A stretch of DNA of 64,000 bases from Lacrimispora xylanisolvens (GTDB taxonomy: Bacteria; Bacillota; Clostridia; Lachnospirales; Lachnospiraceae), in contig CP070896.1 in assembly GCA_017084465.1 (NCBI GenBank), forward strand, positions 930,001-994,000. The letters are read 5' to 3'. Within the stretch, counting starts at the first letter, position 1. Every line of letters begins with the position of its first letter. The notes under the pieces are model-generated. The model did not search any database. It was not told the origin of the DNA and saw nothing but the letters and a program-made list of their open reading frames with translations. Shown piece by piece: positions 28,550-37,470 of this stretch. The position numbers were made by a program, and so were the translations under genes.

Positions 28550-29149
28550 TTAGGATTTATCAGCTCGCTTCTTTCCTTTAAATTCTTTTTGAATATAGAT
28601 TTGCTCTTTTAAATTAATAAGTGATGTTTTATCAAATTGAAGTTCGATAATGTATGGCATCCAATCAATTATTCGGAGAAAATCATCACAACCAAACTTT
28701 GGGTTGTAATAATTAAGAATTGAGCTAAGTGCTGTACCATGAGTTCCAACCACAATAGTTTTACCTTCATTTTTACTGATTATCTCTTCTAATGCCGATA
28801 TATTTCTTTTCTGAACCATATTGATGGATTCCCCACCATCTTCGTGGAAATCCTTATCAAGCCAACGCTTCTGAAACATTCCATAATTATTACCATCAGT
28901 GCCTTTTTTTCTTTCACGAAGCCGTTCATCCAATATAATCTCTTTTTTGTGAAAAGCCGCTGAATCCTTAATAGTTTCAACACTTCTTTTATATGGACTA
29001 CCGTAAAAGACATCTATGTTCTTTTCTTTCAAAAACTCATATACAATTTTTGAATCTTGCTGACCTTCTATTGTCAAAGGTCTGGTACTGTCATCTTCAT
29101 TCCAGGTATGGTCTGGTTGCGCATGTCGTACAAAATAAACAATTGTCAT
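28550..29149 (-). CDS. Histidine phosphatase family protein
   Basis: Start at 29149 after GGAGG: MTIVYFVRHAQPDHTWNEDD, about 199 residues. VRHAQ supplies the phospho-accepting His; SPYKRSVETI gives the second Arg; GESI then the Glu; and TIVVGTHGTALSSILNYYNP the second His. Broad phosphoglycerate-mutase-like phosphatase of unknown substrate. Confidence 0.85.
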   Translation of the reverse strand: MTIVYFVRHAQPDHTWNEDDSTRPLTIEGQQDSKIVYEFLKEKNIDVFYGSPYKRSVETIKDSAAFHKKEIILDERLRERKKGTDGNNYGMFQKRWLDKDFHEDGGESINMVQKRNISALEEIISKNEGKTIVVGTHGTALSSILNYYNPKFGCDDFLRIIDWMPYIIELQFDKTSLINLKEQIYIQKEFKGKKRADKS

Positions 29150-29192
29150 AATTACCTCCAATTCAAGACTATAATTTTATTATTTACAAAAA

Positions 29193-29891
29193 TCAATAGA
29201 AGTCACAATATACTTTCCAGTCGGACAATTGAGTGTTGTAGAAAAAATAGAAGTTTCCACTGTCGACAATATTGAACTTAGCTTTTTCATCTGAAGAAAT
29301 TTGCATAACGAACTCATACCCATTACCAAAAGAAAACCCCGGCTGGCAAAAGGAGGGATAACCACCAACCTTGTGTCCTGAATATATTTCTTCGCATATA
29401 TCATTAAAATATTCGATTCCTTCCGTTGTCTCTAAATGAAGTATTATATCTTCAATATCATCTGGAATCCCACCACCATCCCAACATGGAAAATCATTCT
29501 CCACCAAATCAGGCGTAAGAGGAAATGGTTTCATTATATCAGCTTGATAATTACATGGAACTAAATGTTCTAATGAACCGTATGTACGAATGCAAAACCA
29601 TGAACTCAAATCTTCTAATACCAGGTTATCCCAAACATCGTTTGACATGAAGATTGTAACAAGTTCAGTATCAGACAATTCAGCGGGTATAAAAGGCAGA
29701 TTCTTCAAGAAAATTGTTGCTATGGGAACCATATCATTTTCTCTTTTATCTTTAGGAAGATTTTCGCCTTCACGCTGCCAGCGGACACTGCCAATCCAGC
29801 TTTCCAGTAATTCACCTGTTGGTCTTTTCCCTCCAGTCTTAAAGATAATAGCTTTTTTAGAGATTTTTTTCTTTATTTCTTTCACTGTCAT
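29193..29891 (-). CDS. YwqG family (DUF1963) protein
   Basis: Start at 29891 after AGAGGTG: MTVKEIKKKISKKAIIFKTG, about 232 residues. The C-terminal GHKVGGYPSFCQPGFSFGNG is the DUF1963/YwqG hallmark (KxGGYPxxxQ). ENLPKDKRENDMVPIATIFL and LSDTELVTIFMSNDVWDNLV form the beta-rich core. Function unknown; commonly encoded among toxin/immunity-like gene islands. Confidence 0.75.
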   Translation of the reverse strand: MTVKEIKKKISKKAIIFKTGGKRPTGELLESWIGSVRWQREGENLPKDKRENDMVPIATIFLKNLPFIPAELSDTELVTIFMSNDVWDNLVLEDLSSWFCIRTYGSLEHLVPCNYQADIMKPFPLTPDLVENDFPCWDGGGIPDDIEDIILHLETTEGIEYFNDICEEIYSGHKVGGYPSFCQPGFSFGNGYEFVMQISSDEKAKFNIVDSGNFYFFYNTQLSDWKVYCDFY

Positions 29892-29906
29892 AATTATCAC
29901 ACCTCT

Positions 29907-30446
29907 TTAGGAATCGCTATCTAATTGAATTGTATAAATTTCTTCTACCGGAAATGTTATTTTTACTAATCCGATGGAAACTAACTCGCCACTTATTTTT
30001 TCAAATTCATGTAATATTAAATCACTTGCATGATAAAAAGAACTATCATCATCCTCACCAGTGAGGGCAACAGTACAATGTGGAACCCAATGATCTGGAC
30101 AATACCATTCCCAACCTTTATTATCAAAATCATCTAAATATTCGTGTAATTCCCGCTGAAATTGATACATACTACTATTCATTACAGGTGATACAAAAAT
30201 AGTTTTAGTATCATTAAACATCCCTACTGACCCTATATGTACAGGTAATTTCCTATGACTTTGAGCGAATTCCATTAATTTTTTTATACATTTTTCTTCT
30301 TCCACGTCATTAAAACAAGCTAATGTTAGATGTGGTCTGGTTTTCCATTCTAAAAACTTTGAGCTTAGTTTTTCATCCGCCACTCGTTTAGCTAAATGAT
30401 AAAGTTTCTGTTCCGTTTTTATATCGTATATCCGATGTATCCACAT
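29907..30446 (-). CDS. 2H phosphoesterase / 2'-5' RNA ligase-like protein, N-terminus remodelled
   Basis: WKTRPHLTLACFNDVEEEKC and CPDHWVPHCTVALTGEDDDS carry the two HxT motifs of the 2H superfamily, which acts on 2'-5' linkages or cyclic nucleotides. The start at 30446 (MWIHRIYDIKTEQKLYHLAK) lies inside the end of the RDD gene in another frame and has no ribosome-binding site. The family sequence seems to begin at about residue 8. It looks as if the first codons were replaced by RDD sequence in a deletion join. About 180 residues as written. Confidence 0.7.
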   Translation of the reverse strand: MWIHRIYDIKTEQKLYHLAKRVADEKLSSKFLEWKTRPHLTLACFNDVEEEKCIKKLMEFAQSHRKLPVHIGSVGMFNDTKTIFVSPVMNSSMYQFQRELHEYLDDFDNKGWEWYCPDHWVPHCTVALTGEDDDSSFYHASDLILHEFEKISGELVSIGLVKITFPVEEIYTIQLDSDS

Positions 30447-30747
30447 TACTTCTTACTGCTAATCCCATTGCACGTTTTCCCAGGCTTTTTCCTTTAATAA
30501 TATCTTTTATACAGTAAACGAAAAATGCAATTAACATTAAAACGGGAAACATATTCCATTCTTTTGCAGGATCGCTTTGAATATGGCTAAACAGAAATAA
30601 TATTAATGGATACACTAAAACCCCAACTATTATTAAATGATCAATTATAAATGCACCAATTCTCATTCCAATACCTGCTATTTCAATCTCTACCTGACCA
30701 GATTCATAATTATTTGTCTCTAATTGATTGAAATTACTCATAAACAT
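30388..30747 (-). pseudogene. RDD family membrane protein, truncated at the C-terminus
   Basis: 119 residues. AGIGMRIGAFIIDHLIIVGV and MFPVLMLIAFFVYCIKDIIK are two membrane segments. GKSLGKRAMGLAVRSNVDTS is the RDD signature (GxSxGKRxxGL). The normal C-terminal part with one or more membrane segments is missing; after TSDI the frame runs into the 2H phosphoesterase gene and ends in unrelated RYKNGTETLSFS. A C-terminal truncation by deletion is the simplest reading. Start after GGAG at 30747 or at the in-frame ATG 30741. Confidence 0.65.
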
Positions 30748-30983
30748 TTTTCTCCAATTCGTAATTTGATAATAAAAAATCCTTAACTAGTTTAGATTTC
30801 AATTGTTTTCAAACATCTATTCCTATTTTATGACAAATGGTAAGATAATTCAATCAACTATTTAGATCTTATTTAAGTTGATACAACATGCAAGAATCTT
30901 AACCACCTTTCTCCCTTAAACGCAATTTTTTATCATTAACTCCCCCAAACAAAACTTTGAGAAAAAAACGCCATAAAGCAATC
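30748..30983. other. Intergenic region, AT-rich
   Basis: A 236-base stretch between divergent genes with no ORF or strong structure that I can support. It precedes the promoter of the plus-strand membrane protein. Confidence 0.5.
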
Positions 30984-31013
30984 TTGACACCTTATTATTT
31001 CCTATGATATAGT
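30984..31013 (+). promoter_or_regulatory. Promoter of the ferric-reductase-like gene
   Basis: TTGACA (30984-30989), 18 bases, TATAGT (31008-31013). Near-consensus sigma-A promoter about 85 bases upstream of the ATG at 31099. Confidence 0.75.
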
Positions 31014-31034
31014 TCGTGTTGATTAGTTTTCGCT

Positions 31035-31084
31035 AACCTTGGTGCAGCCATTTGCACCACCTTAAACATTACCAAGAAAGGTTA
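31035..31084 (+). promoter_or_regulatory. Nested inverted repeats in the 5' leader
   Basis: AACCTTGGT at 31035-31043 faces ACCAAGAAAGGTT at 31071-31084 (one extra A), enclosing GGTGCA-GCCATT-TGCACC at 31041-31058. Together they form a compact hairpin in the transcript 15 bases upstream of the start codon. No U tract; it may affect translation. Confidence 0.5.
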
Positions 31085-31098
31085 AACGGCACATTTAC

Positions 31099-31812
31099 AT
31101 GATATTTTTAATTGCGTTACTGGAAGCCATTCTATTTGTATTCTTTTTCAAAAATGCCATTCGCAAACATCCGGCAGTATTCTACGTACTATCTGTAGCA
31201 GTAATCGGATTTATCGTATGTTACACGAAACTAAACCTATACCAAGTATTTCCGGAATGGACTTACCTCTATATTATTTCTGTCTTTTACAGAGGTGCCT
31301 TCTCCACTGCACTATTCGTCATTGTTATGTATATTGGCGCTTTAAATCCAAAAGGAAAGATAGTACGGGCGCTGATGCCCATCAGAGGTTATTTGTCTAT
31401 TATCGCCTGCCTGATTACATTGGCACATTCCTTTGCCTACGGGATCTATTACATAGCAGCTATTTTCAAGACCCCGGAAGAACTGGATCTTCGACAGATC
31501 CTGGCATTAGTTCTGACAGTACCGCTCTTTTTAATTATGATTGTTTTAATGGTCACATCTTTTAAGGCAGTGAGAAAAAAGATGAAACCCAGGGTTTGGA
31601 AAAATGTACAGCGGCTCTCCTATCCCTGGTTTGCCATTCTATACGTTTACCTGATGGTGCTGTTAATTCCCGGTATGCTGGAATCCCTGAACCCGGCTTC
31701 TGGTGTGGAAATGCTCTATCAGGTGAACTATGTTTTATCCGTATTGGTATACACGGTTGTGTTTGGTGTTTATCTGTTTCTAAGAATCAGGAAATACAAA
31801 AAGATCAGCTAA
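31099..31812 (+). CDS. Ferric-reductase-like (MsrQ/YedZ-type) membrane protein
   Basis: 237 residues, about seven membrane segments. MIFLIALLEAILFVFFFKNA starts the protein. IRGYLSIIACLITLAHSFAY carries a membrane His. KKMKPRVWKNVQRLSYPWFA and ILYVYLMVLLIPGM resemble the YedZ/ferric-reductase segment in which WxxL...HR-type residues normally bind heme. Only one of the usual His ligands is obvious, so heme binding is not assured. Probably a membrane redox or cytochrome-b-like protein. Start from position; GGTTAAACGGCAC upstream is a weak ribosome-binding site. Confidence 0.55.
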   Translation: MIFLIALLEAILFVFFFKNAIRKHPAVFYVLSVAVIGFIVCYTKLNLYQVFPEWTYLYIISVFYRGAFSTALFVIVMYIGALNPKGKIVRALMPIRGYLSIIACLITLAHSFAYGIYYIAAIFKTPEELDLRQILALVLTVPLFLIMIVLMVTSFKAVRKKMKPRVWKNVQRLSYPWFAILYVYLMVLLIPGMLESLNPASGVEMLYQVNYVLSVLVYTVVFGVYLFLRIRKYKKIS

Positions 31813-31861
31813 GACGGAGACAGAATCTGCAAAAGTCTGCAGTTGCTGTCTGATCAGACTC

Positions 31862-33176
31862 CTAAAACTCTTTCCACGCCTTTACGACCTCATCCTCCAG
31901 CTGGTTTGCAGTATCCCGGTTTAAGGGCATCACTCTGCCATGGTACTGATAATAAAGGAGGTTTGACCAGAGAACTTCAAACCCACCCTTGTCATATTCA
32001 ACAGCTGTGGGAAGATAACTGGAGCATCCATTTGTATAACCATTGAAAAATAACATGGGATTACTGCTTCTCTTCCAGATTTCAACTGCAATATCAGACA
32101 TAACTTCATTTGGAACACCGCAGAGACAGCCGTCATTGACTGCGAAAAACTGTATTTCAATTTCGGCTCTCTGCTTTTTCTCTCTCTTGTTCAGTAATCT
32201 CTCCACTTCCCTTAACCACCCTTTACCATCAATCCTCCCCATTTCCCATGCTTCGGCTGCGATTTCCTCTGCCCTTTCCAATTTGGGAACATCAGCACAA
32301 AAAGAGGATTTTACCGAAAACATGGATACTCTGGTGACAGGCTCTGGTTTTATCAGGTTTACGACCAGATGAAGGGATTTACAGATGGCTTCTGCCATAT
32401 CCTTCAATGCCTTCTGGCTCTGTGCGTCAGATCTTTCTTTCATCTGAACACTGTTGTTCATTAAATGTTCCTCCGCCGGATGGATTTCCAGATAATCTGC
32501 ATTTTCCTGGCGGTATCTGGGTCTTACATCTCCGGAAGCCCCCCTGCACCATCATTACATTACAGCCATATCTTCTCTCCAGATTTTCTCTTGCCTCTCC
32601 AAAATAATCCGGTGAAATCAGGTAATTATCAGGCATCAGAACATTGCAGTGAGCCGTTACCCTGACTACAAGAACTTTTATTTTTTCCTGATCCTCCCCG
32701 CATATCTTTAAGATTCCCATTCGTGGATCAATTGGCTGATCACTCTCTCTTCGGTTCATTCCAACCGTGTTTTCTGCAATTCCCCATCCTGCGTATACAG
32801 GTACCATGGATTCATCCGCCTTCTTCACCCCTGAAAGAACTGACTGGCACACAAAATCATAATATTCCTTTTCAACTGCAGCATTGGGAGCAGCGTGTGT
32901 ATGGGAAAAACAAATCATGACCTGCTCCATTTTAGCTGACAGAATCTCTGCTGCTTTTCTTCTTAAAAAGCTGGCCAGTTCAACGGTAAAACCCAGGCTG
33001 TCTATTGTTATAAGGCAGAATCGTTCTTCGTTTTTTTTAATTACAAGAATCTGAGCCTTTAAATCCTTCATGACTCCCCTGGAGCAGTTATCAATCCGTG
33101 CATCATATCCTGCCATCTGTACCGATTTTTTCGGCGTTATGATTCTCTCTTCATATCCCATATATGTCGGTTCCAT
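31862..33176 (-). CDS. Neutral/alkaline non-lysosomal ceramidase-like hydrolase (frameshifted)
   Basis: About 437 residues when joined. Starts MEPTYMGYEERIITPKKSVQ at 33176. CFSHTHAAPNAAVEKEYYDF holds the zinc-binding HTHAAPN-like motif; VLVVRVTAHCNVLMPDNYLI the second metal His (TAHC). The active-site Ser is expected in the region after VMMVQGASGDVRPRYRQENAD, which matches the family NGASGDVxP loop. The break is a six-base C run at 32539-32544 (five restores it). The second frame continues MNNSVQMKERSDAQSQKALK to FFNGYTNGCSSYLPTAVEYD, also typical of the family. No signal peptide. The gene product may act on ceramide or another N-acyl compound. Confidence 0.75.
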
Positions 33177-33267
33177 ATTTATTCCCTCCCCTTACGGCTT
33201 TTAAAGTTATTGTATCCGCGTCTTCTGAAGAATTCAATACACCGTTTGTTTCTGTATTATTCTATAT

Positions 33268-33304
33268 AAAATAGACGGAGCCGCATCCGCAGCCCCGTCT
33301 ATTT
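33268..33304 (-). terminator. Intrinsic terminator after the CD3324 gene
   Basis: AAATAGACGG pairs with CCGTCTATTT around a GC-rich inner hairpin, directly after the stop at 33306; the T tract lies on the minus-strand side. Confidence 0.8.
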
Positions 33305-33305
33305 A

Positions 33306-33566
33306 TTAATCGTATATAATTTTTCTGATTGCGGAAAGAGAAAGGCAATATTGCATTGCCAGGACCTCCATGGAACTGCCTGTTTGGTACTTGGTCCTGA
33401 TTTCACTATTTCTCTGTTTTAACTCGTTTCTGTATCCGGTCTTCTCTCCCCATTGTTTTCTCTGTTCACAAAGAGCAGGGATGTAGAGATATTCTCCCTG
33501 AATATATTGCTGCAATTCCCTGATCAGTTCTTCGGGTAGAATTGTCTTTGCATTGATATATTTCAT
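33306..33566 (-). CDS. CD3324 family small HTH protein
   Basis: 86 residues. MKYINAKTILPEELIRELQQ and YIQGEYLYIPALCEQRKQWG match the CD3324/Mor-like family, with QTGSSMEVLAMQYCLSLSAI as the helix-turn-helix. Starts at 33566 after AGGAGG at a spacing of 8. A structured leader of about 140 bases precedes it, with two interleaved perfect inverted repeats and a small ORF. It is the only gene before the terminator at 33268. Confidence 0.8.
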   Translation of the reverse strand: MKYINAKTILPEELIRELQQYIQGEYLYIPALCEQRKQWGEKTGYRNELKQRNSEIRTKYQTGSSMEVLAMQYCLSLSAIRKIIYD

Positions 33567-33600
33567 GCTGGCTTCCTCCTATTATTTAAGTCAGAAGGCA

Positions 33601-33671
33601 AAACCGGCATTATTTCAGTGACGGAACTCTCTCCATGCAATTGTCACTGAAACTGCCGTTTTTGCATGGAG
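33601..33671 (-). promoter_or_regulatory. Structured leader with two interleaved perfect inverted repeats
   Basis: Four 10-base arms in order on the plus strand: TTTCAGTGAC (33613-33622), CTCCATGCAA (33631-33640), GTCACTGAAA (33643-33652), TTGCATGGAG (33662-33671). The first pairs perfectly with the third and the second with the fourth, so the two stems cross. In RNA this gives a pseudoknot or two competing folds. The first stem extends outward by GGCA/TGCC-type pairing at 33601-33609 and 33654-33662. It lies in the 5' leader of the CD3324 gene, upstream of its AGGAGG. Looks like an attenuator or riboswitch-like element, unassigned to any known class. Confidence 0.6.
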
Positions 33672-33707
33672 CCATACATCGTTTTTTCTTTTCTTATTAA
33701 TACACAT
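33615..33707 (-). CDS. Possible leader peptide upstream of CD3324 gene
   Basis: A 30-codon ORF, MCINKKRKNDVWLHAKTAVS and VTIAWREFRH, with an AAGGAG 6 bases before its ATG at 33707. It runs through both inverted repeats and stops at 33615 inside the last arm. Ribosome passage would choose between the crossing stems. The frame crosses a six-base T run at 33682-33687; if that run is a base shorter or longer the peptide changes to 20 or 32 residues, so the sequence is uncertain while the start site is not. Confidence 0.4.
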   Translation of the reverse strand: MCINKKRKNDVWLHAKTAVSVTIAWREFRH

Positions 33708-33804
33708 AAATTCTCCTTAAAAATAGGATCAATTACTTTTTATTCATAAAATAGTAATTAATATACTAAATTTTTTTACATTTATTTCCTATAGATGAAA
33801 CATA

Positions 33805-33813
33805 TGATATAAT
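33805..33813 (+). promoter_or_regulatory. Extended -10 promoter of the GntR gene
   Basis: TGATATAAT at 33805-33813 is an extended -10 element (TGnTATAAT). No good -35 is seen at the usual distance. Confidence 0.5.
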
Positions 33814-33854
33814 TAGTGTCAGTTAAATGAATATGTTAAAAGAAAGGAGGAATT

Positions 33855-34618
33855 ATGAAAATCAATTGCTGCCCTGTGATTTTCATAATTACTTTACTAT
33901 GGGGAAAGTTCCGGCTTATATGGTTGTTCATGATTTAATTAAATTGAAAATTAAAGATGGAACCTATCCTGTTTCAGAATTCCTTCCTACAGAACCAGAG
34001 CTTGAAAAGATTTACAAAGTGAGCCGCACTACTATCAGAACTGCCATGGAAATCCTGAAGGATGAAGGTCTTGTTGAAATCAGGCAGGGGAGGGGTACAA
34101 TCGTACTGGACTCCAGAGCTATTCAATCGTTAAACAAAGTCACCTCAGTCACTGAATGTCTTCGCAACAGGGGATTTGATGTCCGAACCAAAAGCATGTA
34201 TATCGATGTTATTCACGCCACAGAAAGGCTGGGGAAAGAGCTTAATCAGCCTATCGGTACCCCAATAGCCAGAATACAGCGAATTCAACTGATTAATGGA
34301 AAACCAATAGCCATCATTAAAGATTACTTACCCTATGCTCTGGTTCCCAATATAGAGCAGTTTACAAACAAATTCAACGGTCTCTATGAATTTTTAGAGC
34401 AGCAATATCATCTGGAGATCGAATCTGCCGACGACAAAATCTTTGCAAAATCTGCCGACTTTGCAGAATCAGAAATGCTGGCGGTCTTGCCGGGAACTGC
34501 TCTTTTATGCATCCAGCGGATCTGCTACAAGGGAGCTGAACCAATCTTTTCTGATGATGTATGCATTCTGGGCGATCAATATGAACTTTCTATCTCATCC
34601 AATGGTCGAAATAAATGA
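33855..34618 (+). CDS. GntR/HutC family transcriptional regulator with UTRA domain
   Basis: HTH at the N-terminus: IKDGTYPVSEFLPTEPELEK, YKVSRTTIRTAMEILKDEGL, VEIRQGRGTIVLD. Effector UTRA domain: IGTPIARIQRIQLINGKPIA and AVLPGTALLCIQRICYKGAE. About 254 residues. The frame can be read from ATG 33827, but that would translate an AAAGGAGG site. The ATG at 33855 has that site at the right distance and is out of frame by one base at the A run 33858-33861, so I infer a missing A there. Likely regulates carbohydrate or amino-sugar genes; no adjacent target is clear. Confidence 0.8.
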
Positions 34619-34677
34619 ATTTCTTTGGGTCCTTTCTGCAACAATCGATTTTTCATCTGCAGAAGGGGCCCATGTAA

Positions 34678-37330
34678 TTACGATTCTTTCCTGCCCGCTT
34701 CTTTTAACTGTTCTTTTGTTTCATCTGACAGAGAATCAAGCAGATAATTACGCTGACTTGGTCTGGATTCCTGAAAATCTTCTGCCACTCTCTTATTTGC
34801 CGCTTCCATCTCAATCTTTAATTCTCTGGCAGATAACAGGGCACATCCCGCTCCCCTTACGATCATCTGCTGCAGACCATCGGAAGTGGCTACCGTGATC
34901 CGGTATTTTCCATTATTATCATGAGCAAATCTTTCAATATAATGATCGGCTGTCTGCGCCTCTTTCGTATATACCAGATGGATATTGTGATAGGCAATCA
35001 TTTCTTCTCTGTGTTCTTTTACCCGGTATGCATCAAATACAGCAATGATCCGGCATTTGCGGATGGCCTGATAATTACACAGCTGATCCAAAAGCTTCAT
35101 TCTTGCACCATCCATATTATCTTTTGCCAGTTCGGCAAGTTCCGGCCAGGCAAATACAATGTTATAACCATCTACAAGAAGGTATTCTTCCCGATGCTCT
35201 GCCTGCCTTGGTTCATGATAGACAGGCTCCCTGGGCGCCTCATACGCAGGCCGTTTTCTCTTCCATTCTGTCCGCTTCCCTCTGTTTGCATAGAAGGTGC
35301 TTTCAATAATCCGGTCGATTTCTTCCAGACTCATTAGGGGTGCTTCCCGGCTGGCTGTATGACTGTCTCTTGTCTCCTCATTCACAGCTGACTGGGTCAG
35401 TTTTAAAAATGGTTCCAGATGCATATGGCTTTTTACCTGATCCCAGGGAACTACGAATCCAGCACCATGGGAGCAGAATACGGACCCAGAGGGATTGTCT
35501 GGATCGGTTTCTGAATTATAACCGGATTCCTTTATTACAGCTTCCGGATTATGGCATGGTTCATAGCCTTTTAACGTACAAAACAGCCTTCCCATACCTC
35601 TGGAATATGCAGATACCTCTTTCTGGTAGTTTCTCATGGTAAATACCGGAGCACTGCCGGTAAGAACGGCGGTTGCACCGTCTGTATGGGTAATTTCACA
35701 GGTTCCTGACATCTTTTCGATGTCTGTCATCGCTCTTCCAACCAGATTTTCCGGTAGTTCCAGGGTAAAACCATAATAGGGCTCCAGCAGTACCGACTGT
35801 GCTTCTTTTAAGCCCTGCCGAACCGCCCGGTATGTGGCTTCCCTGAAATCTCCGCCTTCAGTATGTTTTTTGATGGGCTTTTCCCGAGACAAGGGTAATT
35901 CTCATATCTGTAATTGCAGATCCGGTGAGGACACCTTTATGACTTTTTTCCTCCAGATGTGTCAGTACAAGCTTCTGGTAGTTTTTAGCCAGCAGATCCT
36001 CACTGCAGGCTAAACAAAATTCCATGCCACTGCCTTGTTCCCCAGGTTCAAGCAAAAGATGTACCTCTGCATAATGTCTCAGGGGTTCAAAATGTCCCAC
36101 ACCCTCCACAGGGTTTTCAATGGTCTCTTTGTACACAATCCTTCCCGTGTCAAAGGAAACCTCCACTCCGAACCGTTCCAAGATCAGGGTTTTTTTAATA
36201 TCTCGATCTGTATTTCTCCCATGATCTGAGCCTGAATCTCCTGTAGGTGCTCATCCCATACAATATGAAGCTCAGGCTCCTCTTCTTCCAACTGGCGGAG
36301 CTTTGGAAGCATCTGCCTTGGATCACAGCCTTCCGGTAATGTAATCTGATAAGACAGAACCGGTTCCAACACCGGTGATTCATAGGCTGATTCAAAACCA
36401 AGCCCCTCGCCTGGTCTGGTCTGGGTGAGTCCGGTTACTGCACAGATGGTGCCAGGAGCAGCCTCATTCACAGCCTCGTATTTTTCTCCGGAATAGATGC
36501 GGATCTGATTGATTTTTTCCTCCCAGACTCCATTGGTCAGGGTATTCTTTACACTGAGAGATCCGCCGGTAAGCTTTAAGTGCGTCAGCCTGTTTCCCTG
36601 GTCATCTCTTGTTATTTTAAAGATTTTTGCTCCAAATTCATGGAGATATTCCGGTATCAGGGCGTAATCGCTGATTCCTTTCAGCAGTGCTTCTATTCCC
36701 TGTAACTTCAGAGCTGAACCGAAAAAGCAGGGAAATACAGTCCGGCTTTTAATTCCCTGCCGGATCTGATCCCCGCTTACCAGACCGGTCTCTAAATATT
36801 CATCCATCATGCTTTCGCTACACATGGCAAGCTGATCATAAAAGCCATCTGTATTATACAGAGAAAAATCGATACAGCTGTCATGAAGCTGTTTTTTAAC
36901 TTCACTCATCAATCTGTCCTGATCAGCAGCCGGCTGATCCATCTTATTAATAAAAAAGGTAAACAGGAATCTGGTACATGGATAAAAGACGCCATAAAGT
37001 TCTGGTGTGTCCCTGTACTCCGTCTGCGCCGCTGATTACCAGTATGGCATAGTCCAGCACGCGAAGGGTCCGCTCCATCTCCGCACTGAAGTCCACATGC
37101 CCCGGAGTATCTAAAAGGGTGATTTTAAGATCTCCCATTTCAAAAACTGCCTGTTTGGAAAATATGGTGATCCCTCTGGCTTTTTCCAGCTCGTAGGTAT
37201 CTAAAAATGTATTTTTATTATCAACTCTTCCTGGCTTTCCGATCTTTCCGCTTGCATAAAGAATTCCTTCTGACAGCGTGGTCTTACCTGCATCGACATG
37301 AGCCAGTATTCCTATGGTTAATTGTTTCAT
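34678..37330 (-). CDS. EF-G/TetM-like translation GTPase with C-terminal NYN (YacP-like) domain, three frameshifts as written
   Basis: About 885 residues when four pieces are joined. N-terminal GTPase: MKQLTIGILAHVDAGKTTLS (G1), RGITIF (G2), LLDTPGHVDFSAEMERTLRV (G3), and INKMDQ (G4, restored across a six-base run at 36952-36957). Then EF-G domains: LPEGCDPRQMLPKLRQLEEE, LERFGVEVSFDTGRIVYKET, HTEGGDFREATYRAVRQGLK and YYGFTLELPENLVGRAMTDI. The other breaks are at a seven-base run 36190-36196 and a six-base run 35866-35871. The last ~170 residues form a NYN/YacP domain: EEYLLVDGYNIVFAWPELAE, CRIIAVFDAYRVKEHREEM and TADHYIERFAHDNNGKYRIT VATSD, a PIN-like nuclease fold. Paralogues with this fusion are annotated as TetM-type ribosomal protection proteins, but the role is not established. 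Confidence 0.8.
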
Positions 37331-37394
37331 AATATTTTACGAATCCTTTGTGCCATTCATTTCTTGTCTGATTTGTCTTTCTTATCATACCAGT

Positions 37395-37418
37395 TTCCCG
37401 TAATTTTGTATACGGGAA
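37395..37418. other. Short stem-loop upstream of the EF-G-like gene
   Basis: TTCCCGTA pairs with TACGGGAA around an 8-base loop. It lies about 65 bases upstream of the ATG at 37330, in its leader. No U tract. TetM-type genes are often controlled by leader attenuation; the element is only a candidate for that. Confidence 0.35.
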
Positions 37419-37470
37419 GATCATAATTCAACCGGACTCTGACACAAAGTTTTTTGCCAGTAAAGTTTAA

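Noticed and set aside
31817..31853. Hairpin AGACAG...CTGTCT between convergent genes
   Set aside because: It could be a weak terminator for the membrane protein gene, but there is no T tract in either direction.
34678..37330. Tetracycline resistance gene call
   Set aside because: The similarity to TetM/EF-G is clear, but the NYN fusion and the lack of any functional evidence make a resistance label unsupported.
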